Notes: generated by a model not told the origin, from the sequence alone. DNA of 49,445 bases from an uncultured Lachnospiraceae bacterium (GCA_900546325.1 URCR01000022.1:1-49445), one strand, 5' to 3'; counted from the stretch's first letter, positions 16,476 to 24,765 are shown. Program-made: numbers and translations.

Positions 16476-17075
16476 CTATATCAGCTTCAAACCGCTGATC
16501 CACGTCCCCGCATATACAAGCGCCAGACTATACATGGCAATGGATCCCGGTTTTCCAAGTAAAATAATTGCAGAAAATTTCTTCCATGACATCTTTGTAA
16601 GCCCCGCTAACATACACAGGAAATCATCCGGCGCACACGGAAAGAAAATCGCAAAGGCAAAAAACTTATCGAATTTCTTTCCTTTTTCAAGCCACTGTGC
16701 GTATTTCTCATACGTTTCTTCTTTGACAAAATATTTTACAAAACACTGTCCATACCGCCTTGCAAGATAAAAGTTAATCATCGATCCGATCACGATCCCG
16801 ATATAATTGTAGAGAAGTCCCATCCACGGTCCGAACAAGATCACACCTGCCGCACAGGAAATCCCTCCGGGGATAATCGGAACTACAACTTGTACCATCT
16901 GAATGAAGATAAAGAACAGCGGTCCAAAGATTCCTCCCCGCTCTACTAACAATTCCATCTTCGCCCGGTCTGTAAACAGTCCGTTCTGCATTCCATATAT
17001 CACAAACAGGATCATCACAAGGATGCTGACTGCTGTTAACAGATTAACGATAGCTCTGACTGATTTCTTACTCAT
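16476..17075 (-). CDS. TVP38/TMEM64 (DedA-like, VTT) family membrane protein
   Basis: The protein is about 199 residues with five to six hydrophobic segments. It shows the VTT-domain features: VVPIIPGGISCAAGVILFGPWMG with its re-entrant glycine/proline loop, then NFYLARRYG. The start at 17075 (MSKKSV) is about 7 bases after GGGGG; an ATG two codons earlier is too close to it. DedA/TVP38 proteins are linked to lipid flipping and membrane homeostasis. Its place at the head of a two-glycosyltransferase operon, 19 bases upstream, suggests a role in glycolipid assembly or transport. Confidence 0.9.
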   Translation of the reverse strand: MSKKSVRAIVNLLTAVSILVMILFVIYGMQNGLFTDRAKMELLVERGGIFGPLFFIFIQMVQVVVPIIPGGISCAAGVILFGPWMGLLYNYIGIVIGSMINFYLARRYGQCFVKYFVKEETYEKYAQWLEKGKKFDKFFAFAIFFPCAPDDFLCMLAGLTKMSWKKFSAIILLGKPGSIAMYSLALVYAGTWISGLKLI

Positions 17076-17314
17076 CTGCATGCCCCCTTTGTATGCTCTC
17101 TATCATATCAGCATAAATTTAAGTTATCTTGAGGAGATTATTAAGAAAAATGAAAGATTTTCTTTGGATATTTCAAATATCCTTTAACTTTCCGCTTCTT
17201 ATAGCTTTTGTCTGTTTTTCATTTCTTTTCCCCACTTTTTATGATATAATTTCCAAAATAGAGTAATCCCTCTCGGGAAAGGAAGAAATAACATGACAGA
17301 AAGGATTTCTTGCT

Positions 17315-17782
17315 ATGAAGATAAAAGAACTTACTGCGAACAAAAAGCAATACCTCTCACTTCTGCTCCTTGCAGATGAGCAGGAGGATATGATCGACCG
17401 CTATCTGGAACGCGGTACCATGTACATACTGGACGACAATGGCATCAAAGGTGTCTGTGTTGTCACTGATGAGGGCGATGGGATTCTGGAGATCAAAAAT
17501 ATTGCCACAGATCCTCATTGCCACCGGAAAGGCTACGGGCGGGCGATGATCCATTTTATAGAAGAAACTTACCGTGAGCAGTATTCCATCCTTCAGGTTG
17601 GAACCGGAGACAGTCCGCTTACCATTCCGTTTTATGAGGCCTGCGGCTTTGCCCGCTCCCACATTGTAAAAGATTTCTTTACAGAACACTATGACCACCC
17701 GATCTATGAATGCGGTGTCCAACTGAAAGATATGATTTATCTCAGAAAAAGTTTATCTTTGCAAACGGAAAACCATTTATGA
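17315..17782 (+). CDS. GNAT-family N-acetyltransferase
   Basis: This 155-residue protein has the GNAT core. YILDDNGIKGVCVV and ILEIKNIATDP give the central strands. HRKGYGRAMIHFIEE is the acetyl-CoA pyrophosphate loop (Q/R-x-x-G-x-G/A, here RKGYGR). FYEACGF is the C-terminal motif. The acceptor is unknown. A TATAAT (17245-17250) lies 65 bases upstream, and AAAGGA is near the start. It is a single gene converging with the YerC-type gene and shares a terminator with it. Confidence 0.88.
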   Translation: MKIKELTANKKQYLSLLLLADEQEDMIDRYLERGTMYILDDNGIKGVCVVTDEGDGILEIKNIATDPHCHRKGYGRAMIHFIEETYREQYSILQVGTGDSPLTIPFYEACGFARSHIVKDFFTEHYDHPIYECGVQLKDMIYLRKSLSLQTENHL

Positions 17783-17811
17783 GAACGGAAGGCTGACGAT
17801 TATAGGAAAGC

Positions 17812-17871
17812 AAAAAAGCCACTGTAAGATGCTGCTAAAAAACTTCTTGCTTACATCTTGCGTGGCTTTTT
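17812..17871. terminator. Bidirectional terminator
   Basis: AAAAAAGCCAC ... AAGATG pairs with CATCTT ... GTGGCTTTTT, interrupted by a short internal loop. Placed between convergent genes, it serves the acetyltransferase (+) and the YerC-type regulator (-). Confidence 0.7.
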
Positions 17872-17900
17872 CGTCTGATATTCCGCTCTCTTTATTTTCC

Positions 17901-18188
17901 CTATTCCTCGATCCGCTCAAATACCATATCATATCCGTCATTTCCATAATTCAATGACCGATTGACACGGCTGATCGTCGCTGTGGATGCGCCGGTCTTC
18001 TCGGCAATCTCCAAATATGTCTTCTGTTCCCGAAGCATCTTAGCTACCTCAAAGCGCTGTGACAATGACATTAACTCATTGATCGTACAGATATCTTCAA
18101 AGAAAGTGTAACACTCCGCTTTATCTTTCAGGCTCAAGATTGCATCAAACAATAGATCTGTCGCTTCCGTCCTTATCTGCTTACTCAT
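17901..18188 (-). CDS. yerC: YerC/YecD-family TrpR-like DNA-binding protein
   Basis: This 95-residue protein has the TrpR-superfamily fold of the YerC/YecD group. DLLFDAILSLKDKAECYTFFEDICTINEL (helices A-C) is followed by LSQRFEVAKMLREQKTYLEIAEKTGASTATISRVNRSLNYG, where GASTATISRVNR is the recognition helix. Family members are presumed transcription regulators of unknown ligand. A candidate promoter on the minus strand is TGGACT (18249-18254), 17 bases, TAAAAT (18226-18231). Confidence 0.92.
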   Translation of the reverse strand: MSKQIRTEATDLLFDAILSLKDKAECYTFFEDICTINELMSLSQRFEVAKMLREQKTYLEIAEKTGASTATISRVNRSLNYGNDGYDMVFERIEE

Positions 18189-18364
18189 TCTTTTCTCTCC
18201 TTTGTCAGACTCTTATCTGTTCTCTATTTTACCACAGTAAATTTGTAAAGTCCACTGATTTTTTTACCTGTGTATTTTTATCTATGGAACAATCTAAAAA
18301 GAAAAAAGGTACCGGCAACACATCTATAAAATATATATTGCTTCACTCTCTAACTCTCTGCAGC

Positions 18365-18565
18365 CTATCTGATAAAATTTGTTCTATGGAACTCTTCTTT
18401 TACAGGGATTCCGAACTCTTTTCTGCCAAGTTCTATGCTTTTTATTAAAAATGACATATTATGAGCTAACGTCCTCATCCCCTGCAAACCTTCTTCGTCC
18501 TGCTCCGCTTCACCAGGCAGCAGACCATGAATACTGTTCCAATATTGGCCAGAAGCTACAGGCAT
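18365..18565 (-). pseudogene. Remnant of a flavodoxin-like NAD(P)H-dependent reductase
   Basis: The 66 codons read GQYWNSIHGLLPGEAEQDEEG ... LQGMRTLAHNMSFLIKSIELG ... HRTNFIR. This fits the C-terminal end of flavodoxin-fold NAD(P)H-dependent oxidoreductases, which end in a GMRTLGRNMAFLLK ... TNFIR pattern. Nothing upstream continues the homology: the flavin-binding N-terminal two thirds are missing and no ribosome binding site is seen. It is best read as a decayed fragment. The rest of the 593-base gap (18189-18781) holds the YerC promoter and the PHP-gene terminator and otherwise shows nothing recognisable. Confidence 0.65.
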
Positions 18566-18689
18566 TCCACTGATAGTAAAGAACTATTAGAATAACCATA
18601 TAGTTATCTGCTCTCTACTTGTCAATCGCTGTTACTATATGCTTTCGTATCGGTTCGGGCTGATACGGGCCGGAAGGACGATACCTCCT

Positions 18690-18733
18690 GTAAAAAAGGA
18701 TACTCTTCGGTATCTGTCACCGAAAAGTATCCT
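18690..18733 (-). terminator. Terminator after PHP-domain gene
   Basis: AGGATACT-C-TTCGGT (18697-18711) pairs with ACCGAA-A-AGTATCCT (18719-18733), 14 bp plus one mismatch. On the minus strand it is followed by TTTTTTAC. It starts about 50 bases past the stop at 18782. Confidence 0.75.
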
Positions 18734-18781
18734 GTATTTTCTATATTTCTATCTGTTCTCCTTCTGTGTCTATTTCATCCG

Positions 18782-19495
18782 CTAACGTCCTATATATTCT
18801 TTCAGTTTCTCTACCGATGTATTGACAATCAGTTCCTCCGGAAATCCACATTCCCGAACAACTTCGAGAGAATAGCGCACATTTCCCACATCGCTGTCCA
18901 CGTGTGCATCACTGGAAAGTGTCACAGGGACTTTATATATCTTACAGAGTTCCAGGATCGTATGCTGATTTTCGCGCGCATTCTGACGAAATCCTCCCGG
19001 TGTCAGGGAAGAGTTGTTTACCTCCAGAATCTTTCCATACTTTGCGGCAGCCTGCACAATTTTCTCATAATCTACCGGAATTCTTCCATCATCAGGATGT
19101 CCGATAATATCGACATATGGATTTTTCATCACATTTAGATAAGCATTTGTATATTCTTCTTTGTCTGCCTCTTTTGTAAAACATGGAAGATGAAGGCTCG
19201 CAATGACAAGATCCATCTCCTTTAACAATGCTTCTGAAAGATCAATGTTCCCGTTTGAGTCTAAAATATTCAGTTCCACACCAAAGAGCATCTCTACCCC
19301 CGACATTTGCCGCGGAAGTACTTTCAAATTGGAAAAATAAAATGCATGACAGGTTCCCGGCATCGTTGGCGCATGTTCTGTGATTGCAAGTCCGCTTAAT
19401 CCCTTCTTTGCCGCTGCTGCCGCCATCTCACGGATTGTACAGTATGCATGCCCGCTCGCAATCGTATGTGAATGTGTATCTATTGCAATCTTCAT
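18782..19495 (-). CDS. PHP-domain metal-dependent phosphatase/hydrolase (YcdX type)
   Basis: From the start at 19495 (GAGGAAG 5 bases upstream; an earlier in-frame ATG lacks a site) the protein is 237 residues. PHP metal motifs are present: DTHSHT near the start, ITEHAP, GVELNI, LVIASLH, IIGHPDDGR, LEVNNSS and SSDAHVDSDVG. This set matches the YcdX-like trinuclear zinc phosphatases. The substrate is unknown. The gene is monocistronic. Confidence 0.92.
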   Translation of the reverse strand: MKIAIDTHSHTIASGHAYCTIREMAAAAAKKGLSGLAITEHAPTMPGTCHAFYFSNLKVLPRQMSGVEMLFGVELNILDSNGNIDLSEALLKEMDLVIASLHLPCFTKEADKEEYTNAYLNVMKNPYVDIIGHPDDGRIPVDYEKIVQAAAKYGKILEVNNSSLTPGGFRQNARENQHTILELCKIYKVPVTLSSDAHVDSDVGNVRYSLEVVRECGFPEELIVNTSVEKLKEYIGR

Positions 19496-19735
19496 GATTC
19501 TTCCTCTTTTCTGTCTCAAATTTCTTATTTTTCTTTTCATTTTTGCTGGTTTCTATCTCTGCAATGCTGTCAGACTGCTCTGACAAAAAACATTATACCA
19601 TTGCACCTTCGGATTTGAAAACATATTTTTTCTGCTTCCGGCTCATACTACTGATGAAATCACTTATATTTTGCCAAAAACAAACAGACCACTACGCAGA
19701 ATATTATACTATTCTAACACGAAAGGAGCTTTTTC

Positions 19736-20032
19736 ATGAAACCAATTTCAAAAAAATCTATTGAGGGCGGCACCGACATCCCTGCCGGAAAAGACTTTCC
19801 TGATCTGTCAGACCCGGCGATGACCAATCGGGAAATCATTGACTCTTACGATTATCTCTCCTCTGCGGCCTCCGCATGGGACTGTACCGGTCTGATTCCT
19901 TCCGCACCTGCCTCCTCGGCCGAGCTGGAATCCTACGAGGCAATCTATCCGTTTGAACCTCCAAAGCTGGATTCCGACGAGAACTGTGCCACAAGACCTT
20001 CTTCTGCATATACTGTTGAAAAACAGGAGTAA
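19736..20032 (+). CDS. Unknown acidic protein, first of a two-gene operon
   Basis: This 98-residue protein has no recognised domain. It starts MKPISKKSIEGG, is rich in Ser, Pro, Asp and Glu, has no membrane segment and looks largely disordered (IPSAPASSAELESYEAIYPF). AAAGGAG lies 7 bases before the ATG. It ends 6 bases before the next gene, so the two are almost surely co-expressed. Its third positions are richer in G/C than the flanking noncoding DNA, supporting real coding. Function is not known. Confidence 0.6.
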   Translation: MKPISKKSIEGGTDIPAGKDFPDLSDPAMTNREIIDSYDYLSSAASAWDCTGLIPSAPASSAELESYEAIYPFEPPKLDSDENCATRPSSAYTVEKQE

Positions 20033-20038
20033 TCTTTT

Positions 20039-20515
20039 ATGCCTAATTTTTCTTTTGCTCCGCTGGAAGGAACGGTCCAAAACGTCCGCCCCTTCGGCGA
20101 TGAATGCTGCAGCTCTCTTGTCACTTTGCAGACACCTGGCGGCACTGTCACAGTTGTCGTGTCAGGTGATACCTATGTCATCAGTGAGGTGCGCCTCCGC
20201 CGCGGCATGACTGTCGCGGCTTTTTACGATGCGCAGGCTCCCGTTCCGCTAATCTATCCGCCTCAGTATCGCGCAGTCATCCTCGGAAGAAAGCAGCCGA
20301 ATGAGACAATCGCTGTGGACTATTTTAATGAAACTCTCACAAACAGTGACAACACATTAAAGCTCAATCTTTCCCCTGCCACCGATATCGTCGGATCAAA
20401 CGGGCAGCCATTCCACTGTTCTCTGGCGGGCCGCCTTTTGATCGTCTATTACACAAATGCCACGAGAAGCATTCCGGCGCAGGCTGTCCCGAGAAAAATC
20501 ATCGTCATGTGCTAA
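20039..20515 (+). CDS. Unknown conserved-looking beta-rich protein
   Basis: This 158-residue protein has no named domain I can recognise. It contains alternating hydrophobic stretches suggesting a beta fold: GTVQNVRPFG, LVTLQTPGGTVTVVVSGDTYVI, GMTVAAFYDAQAPVPLIYPPQYRAVILG, TLKLNLSPATDIVGSNGQPF and LLIVYYTNATRSIPAQAVPRKIIVMC. I have the impression that similar short proteins occur in other clostridia, but this is unverified. There is no signal peptide or membrane segment. It follows the 98-residue gene by 6 bases and is closed by a strong hairpin at 20589. Confidence 0.65.
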   Translation: MPNFSFAPLEGTVQNVRPFGDECCSSLVTLQTPGGTVTVVVSGDTYVISEVRLRRGMTVAAFYDAQAPVPLIYPPQYRAVILGRKQPNETIAVDYFNETLTNSDNTLKLNLSPATDIVGSNGQPFHCSLAGRLLIVYYTNATRSIPAQAVPRKIIVMC

Positions 20516-20588
20516 ATAAATTTTGCAAGAAGCATCGTACAGCAAAAAACGTTTGAGAAACGGACAGTCCGAACGTCTTGAATAATGG

Positions 20589-20636
20589 AAAAGGGATGTT
20601 GTAAAATAAACTTCTTAATTTTACAACATCCCTTTT
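20589..20636. terminator. Strong bidirectional terminator
   Basis: A 19-bp perfect stem, AAAAGGGATGTTGTAAAAT (20589-20607) with its complement at 20618-20636, a 10-base loop and T-rich flanks on both strands. It separates the convergent unknown operon (+) and the DUF2325 operon (-). Confidence 0.88.
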
Positions 20637-20643
20637 ATCTTCC

Positions 20644-20925
20644 CTAGGCACATGCATTTTCAAGGATCTCTGTCAATGCGCTCTTGCTGCTTGTATGACA
20701 TCGAACGATATCTGCGTTGCATTTCTCTGCTTCTGCAACTGCACAGCGCACCATCTTGTGAGATACCGTATTCGTAAACAAGATCAGCAGATCCGGAGTG
20801 CCAATCTGTTCACTTAGATTTGCCGACATCTGTGTGAATACTTTTGCTTTACACTTGTACCCTTTGCATATTTTTTTATACTGACAAACCATCCGGTCAT
20901 GGCCTCCTACAATTACAACGCTCAT
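20644..20925 (-). CDS. DUF2325 family protein
   Basis: This 93-residue protein matches DUF2325: MSVVIVGGHDRM at the N-terminus, IGTPDLLILFTNTVSHKMV in the middle and a C-terminal ADIVRCHTSSKSAL. The fold looks like a small Rossmann-like domain with conserved Cys/His. Function is unknown; the family often neighbours iron and redox genes. It is the third gene of an operon with DUF3793 and flavodoxin genes, starting 27 bases after the flavodoxin stop, under a probable iron-responsive promoter. Confidence 0.9.
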   Translation of the reverse strand: MSVVIVGGHDRMVCQYKKICKGYKCKAKVFTQMSANLSEQIGTPDLLILFTNTVSHKMVRCAVAEAEKCNADIVRCHTSSKSALTEILENACA

Positions 20926-20952
20926 CTTTACTTCCTTTCTTTTCTATTCTGT

Positions 20953-21384
20953 CTATAAAGCTGCAAGACTCTTTCCGAGCTCTTCACACTTTTTCAATGC
21001 CTCATCATCCGGTGTCTCCTGACAGATGACGCTTTCCCCTCCGATGACTTTCGCTCCTGCCTGCTGCATACGCGCTTCCCAGTCTCTCATCCATTCTCCG
21101 TCTCCCCATCCGTAGGAACCGAACAAGCCGACAGTCTTTCCTTTTACAAATGTTTCCACTTCTTCCACAAACGGCTCCATCTCTGATTCTTCCAGCACTT
21201 CCGCTCCCATCGCCGGGCAGCCAAGTGCAAATGCTGTCTCTTCCTTTAATTCTTCCGGTGAGATACTTCCCACCTCCACAACCGCACTTTCTTTTCCTTC
21301 TGCGCGAATACCTCTTGCAACTGCCTCTGCCATCGCCTCTGTATTTCCTGTCTGTGACCAGTATACTACATAAATTTTATCCAT
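20953..21384 (-). CDS. Flavodoxin
   Basis: This 143-residue flavodoxin has the FMN phosphate loop VYWSQTGNTEAMA (8-20), the 60s loop ALGCPAMGAEVLEE and the 90s loop GSYGWGDGEWMRDW. It is a short-chain type. It shuttles electrons at low potential in the cytoplasm and commonly replaces ferredoxin when iron is short. Its operon position behind a TTAG-N6-CTAA promoter fits iron-limitation control. The gene lies between DUF3793 and DUF2325 genes. Confidence 0.95.
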   Translation of the reverse strand: MDKIYVVYWSQTGNTEAMAEAVARGIRAEGKESAVVEVGSISPEELKEETAFALGCPAMGAEVLEESEMEPFVEEVETFVKGKTVGLFGSYGWGDGEWMRDWEARMQQAGAKVIGGESVICQETPDDEALKKCEELGKSLAAL

Positions 21385-21445
21385 GATCTTCCTCCTGTTC
21401 TTATCCTTTCATTGTCGCCGCTTTTTTTGCATAGACAATGTATTT

Positions 21446-22039
21446 TTATGCTACACATCCCCGGACCAGTTCTTCCATCCGGATTCCTCTGGCAACTGCC
21501 TGTATCAATGTTTCTTTTGCCGCCTCAAATGCCTGAAACAGACGAATCTTCTCTCCCATGTCCGCATATACTTTCCAATACCCTGCATAGAGATAATTTT
21601 TGCCTTTCTGTTCGATAAATCCTGTGACATCATCCAGCGGATATCCGAGCAGCAGCCCCATCTCATGGGGAAACATTCCGCCCGCTGTCATATAAGACTC
21701 GTAACGTCTCTGAAATGTATACAAAATCGTTCCCAGCGTAAAACGCTCATACCCTTCTTTCTGAAAGAATGCTCTCATCTTTGGATGTTCTATCACCTGC
21801 TCCAGATCTTTTCTGCGATATAGAAGATAAGTGATCTTTTCTGTCGTCCGAAGCAGCCGAAAACACGAGATTCCTGAGTGTTTCAAAACCATCTGTACAA
21901 CTGTTTCATTCTCTGCCGGAATGATAAAAAGATTGGAAACCTTCAGTCCCATGATCAGTGGTGCACACTGCAGTGCCAGCTGTGTCTCTATCTTTTTCAG
22001 ATCCAGCTCTTTTACAAGTTCAAATATTTCCCGACTCAT
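21446..22039 (-). CDS. DUF3793 family protein
   Basis: This 197-residue protein matches DUF3793: ETQLALQCAPLIMGLKVSNLF near the N-terminus, then TYLLYRRKDLEQVI, FPHEMGLLLGYPLDDVTGFIEQKGKNYLYAGYWKVY and a helical end. No catalytic motif is evident. The family is often found next to flavodoxin and iron-uptake genes in anaerobes and may have a role in heme or iron handling, which is unproven. It leads the DUF3793-flavodoxin-DUF2325 operon. AAGGAGG lies about 7 bases before the ATG. Confidence 0.9.
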   Translation of the reverse strand: MSREIFELVKELDLKKIETQLALQCAPLIMGLKVSNLFIIPAENETVVQMVLKHSGISCFRLLRTTEKITYLLYRRKDLEQVIEHPKMRAFFQKEGYERFTLGTILYTFQRRYESYMTAGGMFPHEMGLLLGYPLDDVTGFIEQKGKNYLYAGYWKVYADMGEKIRLFQAFEAAKETLIQAVARGIRMEELVRGCVA

Positions 22040-22060
22040 GTTTCCTCCTTGTTCTTTGTG

Positions 22061-22112
22061 TTAGTTATTCCTAACTTACGTTTATAATATCTAATTATCA
22101 TTCATTCGTCAA
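22061..22112 (-). promoter_or_regulatory. DUF3793 operon promoter with TTAG-N6-CTAA operator
   Basis: On the minus strand TTGACG (22107-22112), a 17-base spacer, TATTAT (22084-22089), then the palindrome GTTAG-N6-CTAAC (22060-22075) across the predicted transcription start. The same TTAG-N6-CTAA spacing overlaps the feo promoter at 28764-28777. This suggests repression by a metal-loaded DtxR- or Fur-type regulator. Confidence 0.7.
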
Positions 22113-22155
22113 TACCTTTGTTGATCTAATTTTCTCAATAAATCCCCTTTCAAGC

Positions 22156-22213
22156 ACAAAAAAATCAGGGGTATCACCGCCGATTACAGCTTTGGCAATG
22201 ATACCCCTGATTT
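22156..22213 (-). terminator. Terminator of P-type ATPase operon
   Basis: On the minus strand AAATCAGGGGTATCA pairs with TGATACCCCTGATTT (15 bp), with an inner GCC/GGC pairing, and ends in TTTTTTTG. It directly follows the ATPase stop codon. Confidence 0.85.
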
Positions 22214-22228
22214 CTTATCTTTCACTTT

Positions 22229-24319
22229 CTATGTTCTTGTATTCTCTTCGAGCAGAGTTTTCATACTCTCTACTCCGATCAAAAGCGTGGATGCATTGTG
22301 CAACAGTGCAGACGTCGTCGGCTGCAGAATTCCTGCCACTCCAAATGCAATCAGCGCCGCATTAATTCCGACGATCAGACGATAGTTTCTTCCGATCCGC
22401 TGCATCAGTCTGTCACTGAGTCTCTTTAACAGGACAAGCTCATACAGATCATCTGCACTGATTGTAATATCCGCGATCTCCCTTGCAAGCTCTGCACCAT
22501 CACTGATCGCAATGCCGACATCCGCCGCCGACAGTGCCGGAGAGTCGTTGATGCCGTCTCCGATCATAATAACTTTCTTTCCCTGCGCTTTCTCCTTCTC
22601 CACAAATCTTGCCTTATCCTCCGGGAGCACTTCTGAATCGTAATGATCTACCCCCACCTTTTTCGCAATGGCAGCTGCTGTCCGTTCACTGTCCCCGGTC
22701 ATCATGACAATATTGCGGATTCCTGTCTCTTTTAACAGACGGATCACTTCCGCAGCTTCCTCCCGCAGTGGATCTTCGATGCGGATCACCGCTGCAAGTT
22801 CCTGTTCCATAGCGAGATAAAGCTGTGAATATTCCCCGGAAAGACTCTCAAAAAGTTCCTCTTTTCCTTCCGGGATCCTGCACTTCTCATCTTCAAATAC
22901 AAAGTGATAACTTCCTATCACTGCGCGCTTTCCCTCGATCTCTGTAGAGATTCCATGTGCTACCATATACTCTACTTTAGAGTGCATTTCTTCATGTTCG
23001 AGATGACGTTTCTTCGCCGCATGTACAACCGCCTTCGCCATCGAGTGCGGGAAATGTTCTTCCATACATGCCGCCACTCTTAACAGTTCATCCGGATCTT
23101 CCCCGTTAAACGAGATGACATCCACCACTGTCGGCCGCGCTTTTGTGAGGGTTCCCGTCTTGTCAAAGACAATCGTTTCTGCCTCTGCAACAGCTTCCAG
23201 ATATTTTCCTCCTTTTACTGTCAGATGATATCTGCTCGCCTCGCGAATTGCCGAGAGTACTGAGATCGGCATTGCTAACTTCATTGCGCACGAAAAATCT
23301 ACCATCAGCACCGAGAGAGCCTTTGTGATATTTCTCGTCAAAAGATACACAAGTCCTGTTCCGACAAACGTATATGGAACCAGTCTGTCTGCCAGATGTT
23401 CTGCCTTCCCTTCCAGTGCGGACTTCAACTTCTCTGACTCCTCGATCATTGTCACGATTTTCTCAAATCTGCTGGAACCTCCTGTCTTCTGCACAAGCAG
23501 GGTAATCTCCCCTTCTTCCACTACCGTTCCGGCATAGACAGAATCCTCACCGGATCTTCTGACCGGAACCGACTCTCCGGTAAGCGCAGCCTGGTTGACC
23601 ATCGCCTCTCCTTCTGTCACGATACCGTCAAATGGAATCACATTTCCCATATGCACAACAATCTGGTCGCCTTTTTTTACCTCAGACGCCTCTACAAGTA
23701 TTTCCTGATCATCCTTTTTCAACCATACTTTTCCGACATTCAGCGACATTGTCCGCGCAAGGTCATCCACGGACTTTTTATGAGTCCACTCCTCCAGCAG
23801 TTCTCCGATTCCCAGAAAGAACATAATCGAAGATGCTGTATCAAAATCATTTCTCAGAATGGAGACACCGATAGCGGTCGCATCAAGAACCGGAACTTCT
23901 ATTTTCCTTCTGCACAGCACTTTCAGCCCGTGATAAATGTATTTAACTGACATCGCGGTCGTGTACAGCGCAGCCACCGGATAAGGAAGAAACCACCGGC
24001 GCATCCATCGGAATAAAATCTTATCTACGATTTTCTCCTGATAAGATGCATTCAGCTCTCTTCCGGACGTCTCAAGCACCTCGTCCGGGACAGCTGCCTT
24101 CTCATATGAGAAACTGCACAGCATTTCTATGATTCTGCGCCGGTCTCCTTCGTAGCGGATGACTGCATCACCGGTGCGCTCGTAAACTTTTGCAGAGAGG
24201 ACTTCACGTCTGTTCTCCAGATAATAGAGCAACGTGTCCGCCTGTCTGTACGTCATGGTTCTTCCCGGAAAATGAACCCGGATTCTTCCCTCTATTTCAT
24301 GCTTAATCTTAAACTTCAC
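22229..24319 (-). CDS. Heavy-metal P1B-type ATPase
   Basis: The GTG at 24319 (GGGG 6 bases upstream) is a better start than the in-frame TTG at 24349, giving 696 residues. An HMA-like N-terminal domain (about 1-70) lacks a CxxC metal site. The catalytic parts are complete: LTGESVPV (actuator), VFDKTGTLT with the phosphorylated Asp, MMTGDSERTAAAIA, and MIGDGINDSPALSAADVGIAI. The transport motif in the sixth membrane segment reads SCA rather than CPC or SPC, and the usual SEHP-type motif reads EEHFPHSMA. These point to a divergent metal specificity, perhaps Fe, Mn or Zn. It lies in a block with DUF6110, tiny membrane ORFs, a Fur-family regulator and feo genes. Confidence 0.92.
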   Translation of the reverse strand: MKFKIKHEIEGRIRVHFPGRTMTYRQADTLLYYLENRREVLSAKVYERTGDAVIRYEGDRRRIIEMLCSFSYEKAAVPDEVLETSGRELNASYQEKIVDKILFRWMRRWFLPYPVAALYTTAMSVKYIYHGLKVLCRRKIEVPVLDATAIGVSILRNDFDTASSIMFFLGIGELLEEWTHKKSVDDLARTMSLNVGKVWLKKDDQEILVEASEVKKGDQIVVHMGNVIPFDGIVTEGEAMVNQAALTGESVPVRRSGEDSVYAGTVVEEGEITLLVQKTGGSSRFEKIVTMIEESEKLKSALEGKAEHLADRLVPYTFVGTGLVYLLTRNITKALSVLMVDFSCAMKLAMPISVLSAIREASRYHLTVKGGKYLEAVAEAETIVFDKTGTLTKARPTVVDVISFNGEDPDELLRVAACMEEHFPHSMAKAVVHAAKKRHLEHEEMHSKVEYMVAHGISTEIEGKRAVIGSYHFVFEDEKCRIPEGKEELFESLSGEYSQLYLAMEQELAAVIRIEDPLREEAAEVIRLLKETGIRNIVMMTGDSERTAAAIAKKVGVDHYDSEVLPEDKARFVEKEKAQGKKVIMIGDGINDSPALSAADVGIAISDGAELAREIADITISADDLYELVLLKRLSDRLMQRIGRNYRLIVGINAALIAFGVAGILQPTTSALLHNASTLLIGVESMKTLLEENTRT

Positions 24320-24349
24320 CTTTTTACCCCTTTTCCGTGTATCTGACAA

Positions 24350-24427
24350 CTAAAAGGAAACACCTGCCGATCCTGTCCGCCTTTTGGCGATAAAATCTGC
24401 AAGTGTTCTCTCTGTTGATTCCATCAT
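24350..24427 (-). CDS. Possible 25-codon ORF before ATPase gene
   Basis: A short frame beginning with two ATG codons (MMESTERTLADFIAKRR...) fills the space between the DUF6110 gene and the ATPase gene. The upstream site (GCAGAG) is weak. It could be a coupling peptide for the ATPase or just spacer DNA. I cannot identify it. Confidence 0.25.
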   Translation of the reverse strand: MMESTERTLADFIAKRRTGSAGVSF

Positions 24428-24438
24428 TTTCTCTGCAA

Positions 24439-24765
24439 TTACAGTTCGCTCTCCTCTTCGTCAGCAGCAGAAGCTTCCGGCACAAATTCCTCTTCGGCTT
24501 CTTCAAATACTTCTGCCTCTTCCTCAGCGGTCCGTTTCGCATTGATTTCCTTTGCTTCCTCGTAAATGTCCTCTGCATTTTCCTGAATCGTCGTCGCCGT
24601 CTTCATAACACATTCTTTTGCTCTCAGTACTGCAGCGGTACAGTTTGTGTACACTTTCTTCGCATCTTTACTCGCAAGCAGCTTTACTCCTGCTGTGCCA
24701 AACAAAACTCCTGCCGCAAAGATTCCCGTTTTCTTCATGTTGATGCATTTAAAACAATCTAACAT
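24439..24765 (-). CDS. DUF6110 family protein
   Basis: This 108-residue protein has one N-terminal hydrophobic segment (KKTGIFAAGVLFGTAGVKLLAS), then KDAKKVYTNCTAAVLRAKECVMKTATTIQENAEDI, then a very acidic tail (Glu/Ala-rich, ending EEESEL). It matches DUF6110, which is commonly found next to P-type ATPases in anaerobes. The start MLDCFKCIN was chosen because AGGAGG lies 8 bases upstream; the internal ATG has no site. It is probably a single-pass accessory of the ATPase. The acidic tail could bind metal, which is inference. Confidence 0.85.
   Translation of the reverse strand: MLDCFKCINMKKTGIFAAGVLFGTAGVKLLASKDAKKVYTNCTAAVLRAKECVMKTATTIQENAEDIYEEAKEINAKRTAEEEAEVFEEAEEEFVPEASAADEEESEL

Noticed and set aside
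18140..18448. 102-codon plus-strand ORF across the YerC promoter
   Set aside because: It covers the start and promoter of the YerC gene and the flavodoxin remnant, and encodes Ser/Leu/Phe-rich filler.
18466..18791. GCTAACGTCCT occurring twice about 310 bases apart
   Set aside because: One copy lies in the reductase remnant and the other at the PHP gene end; no wider repeat surrounds them, so it looks like chance.
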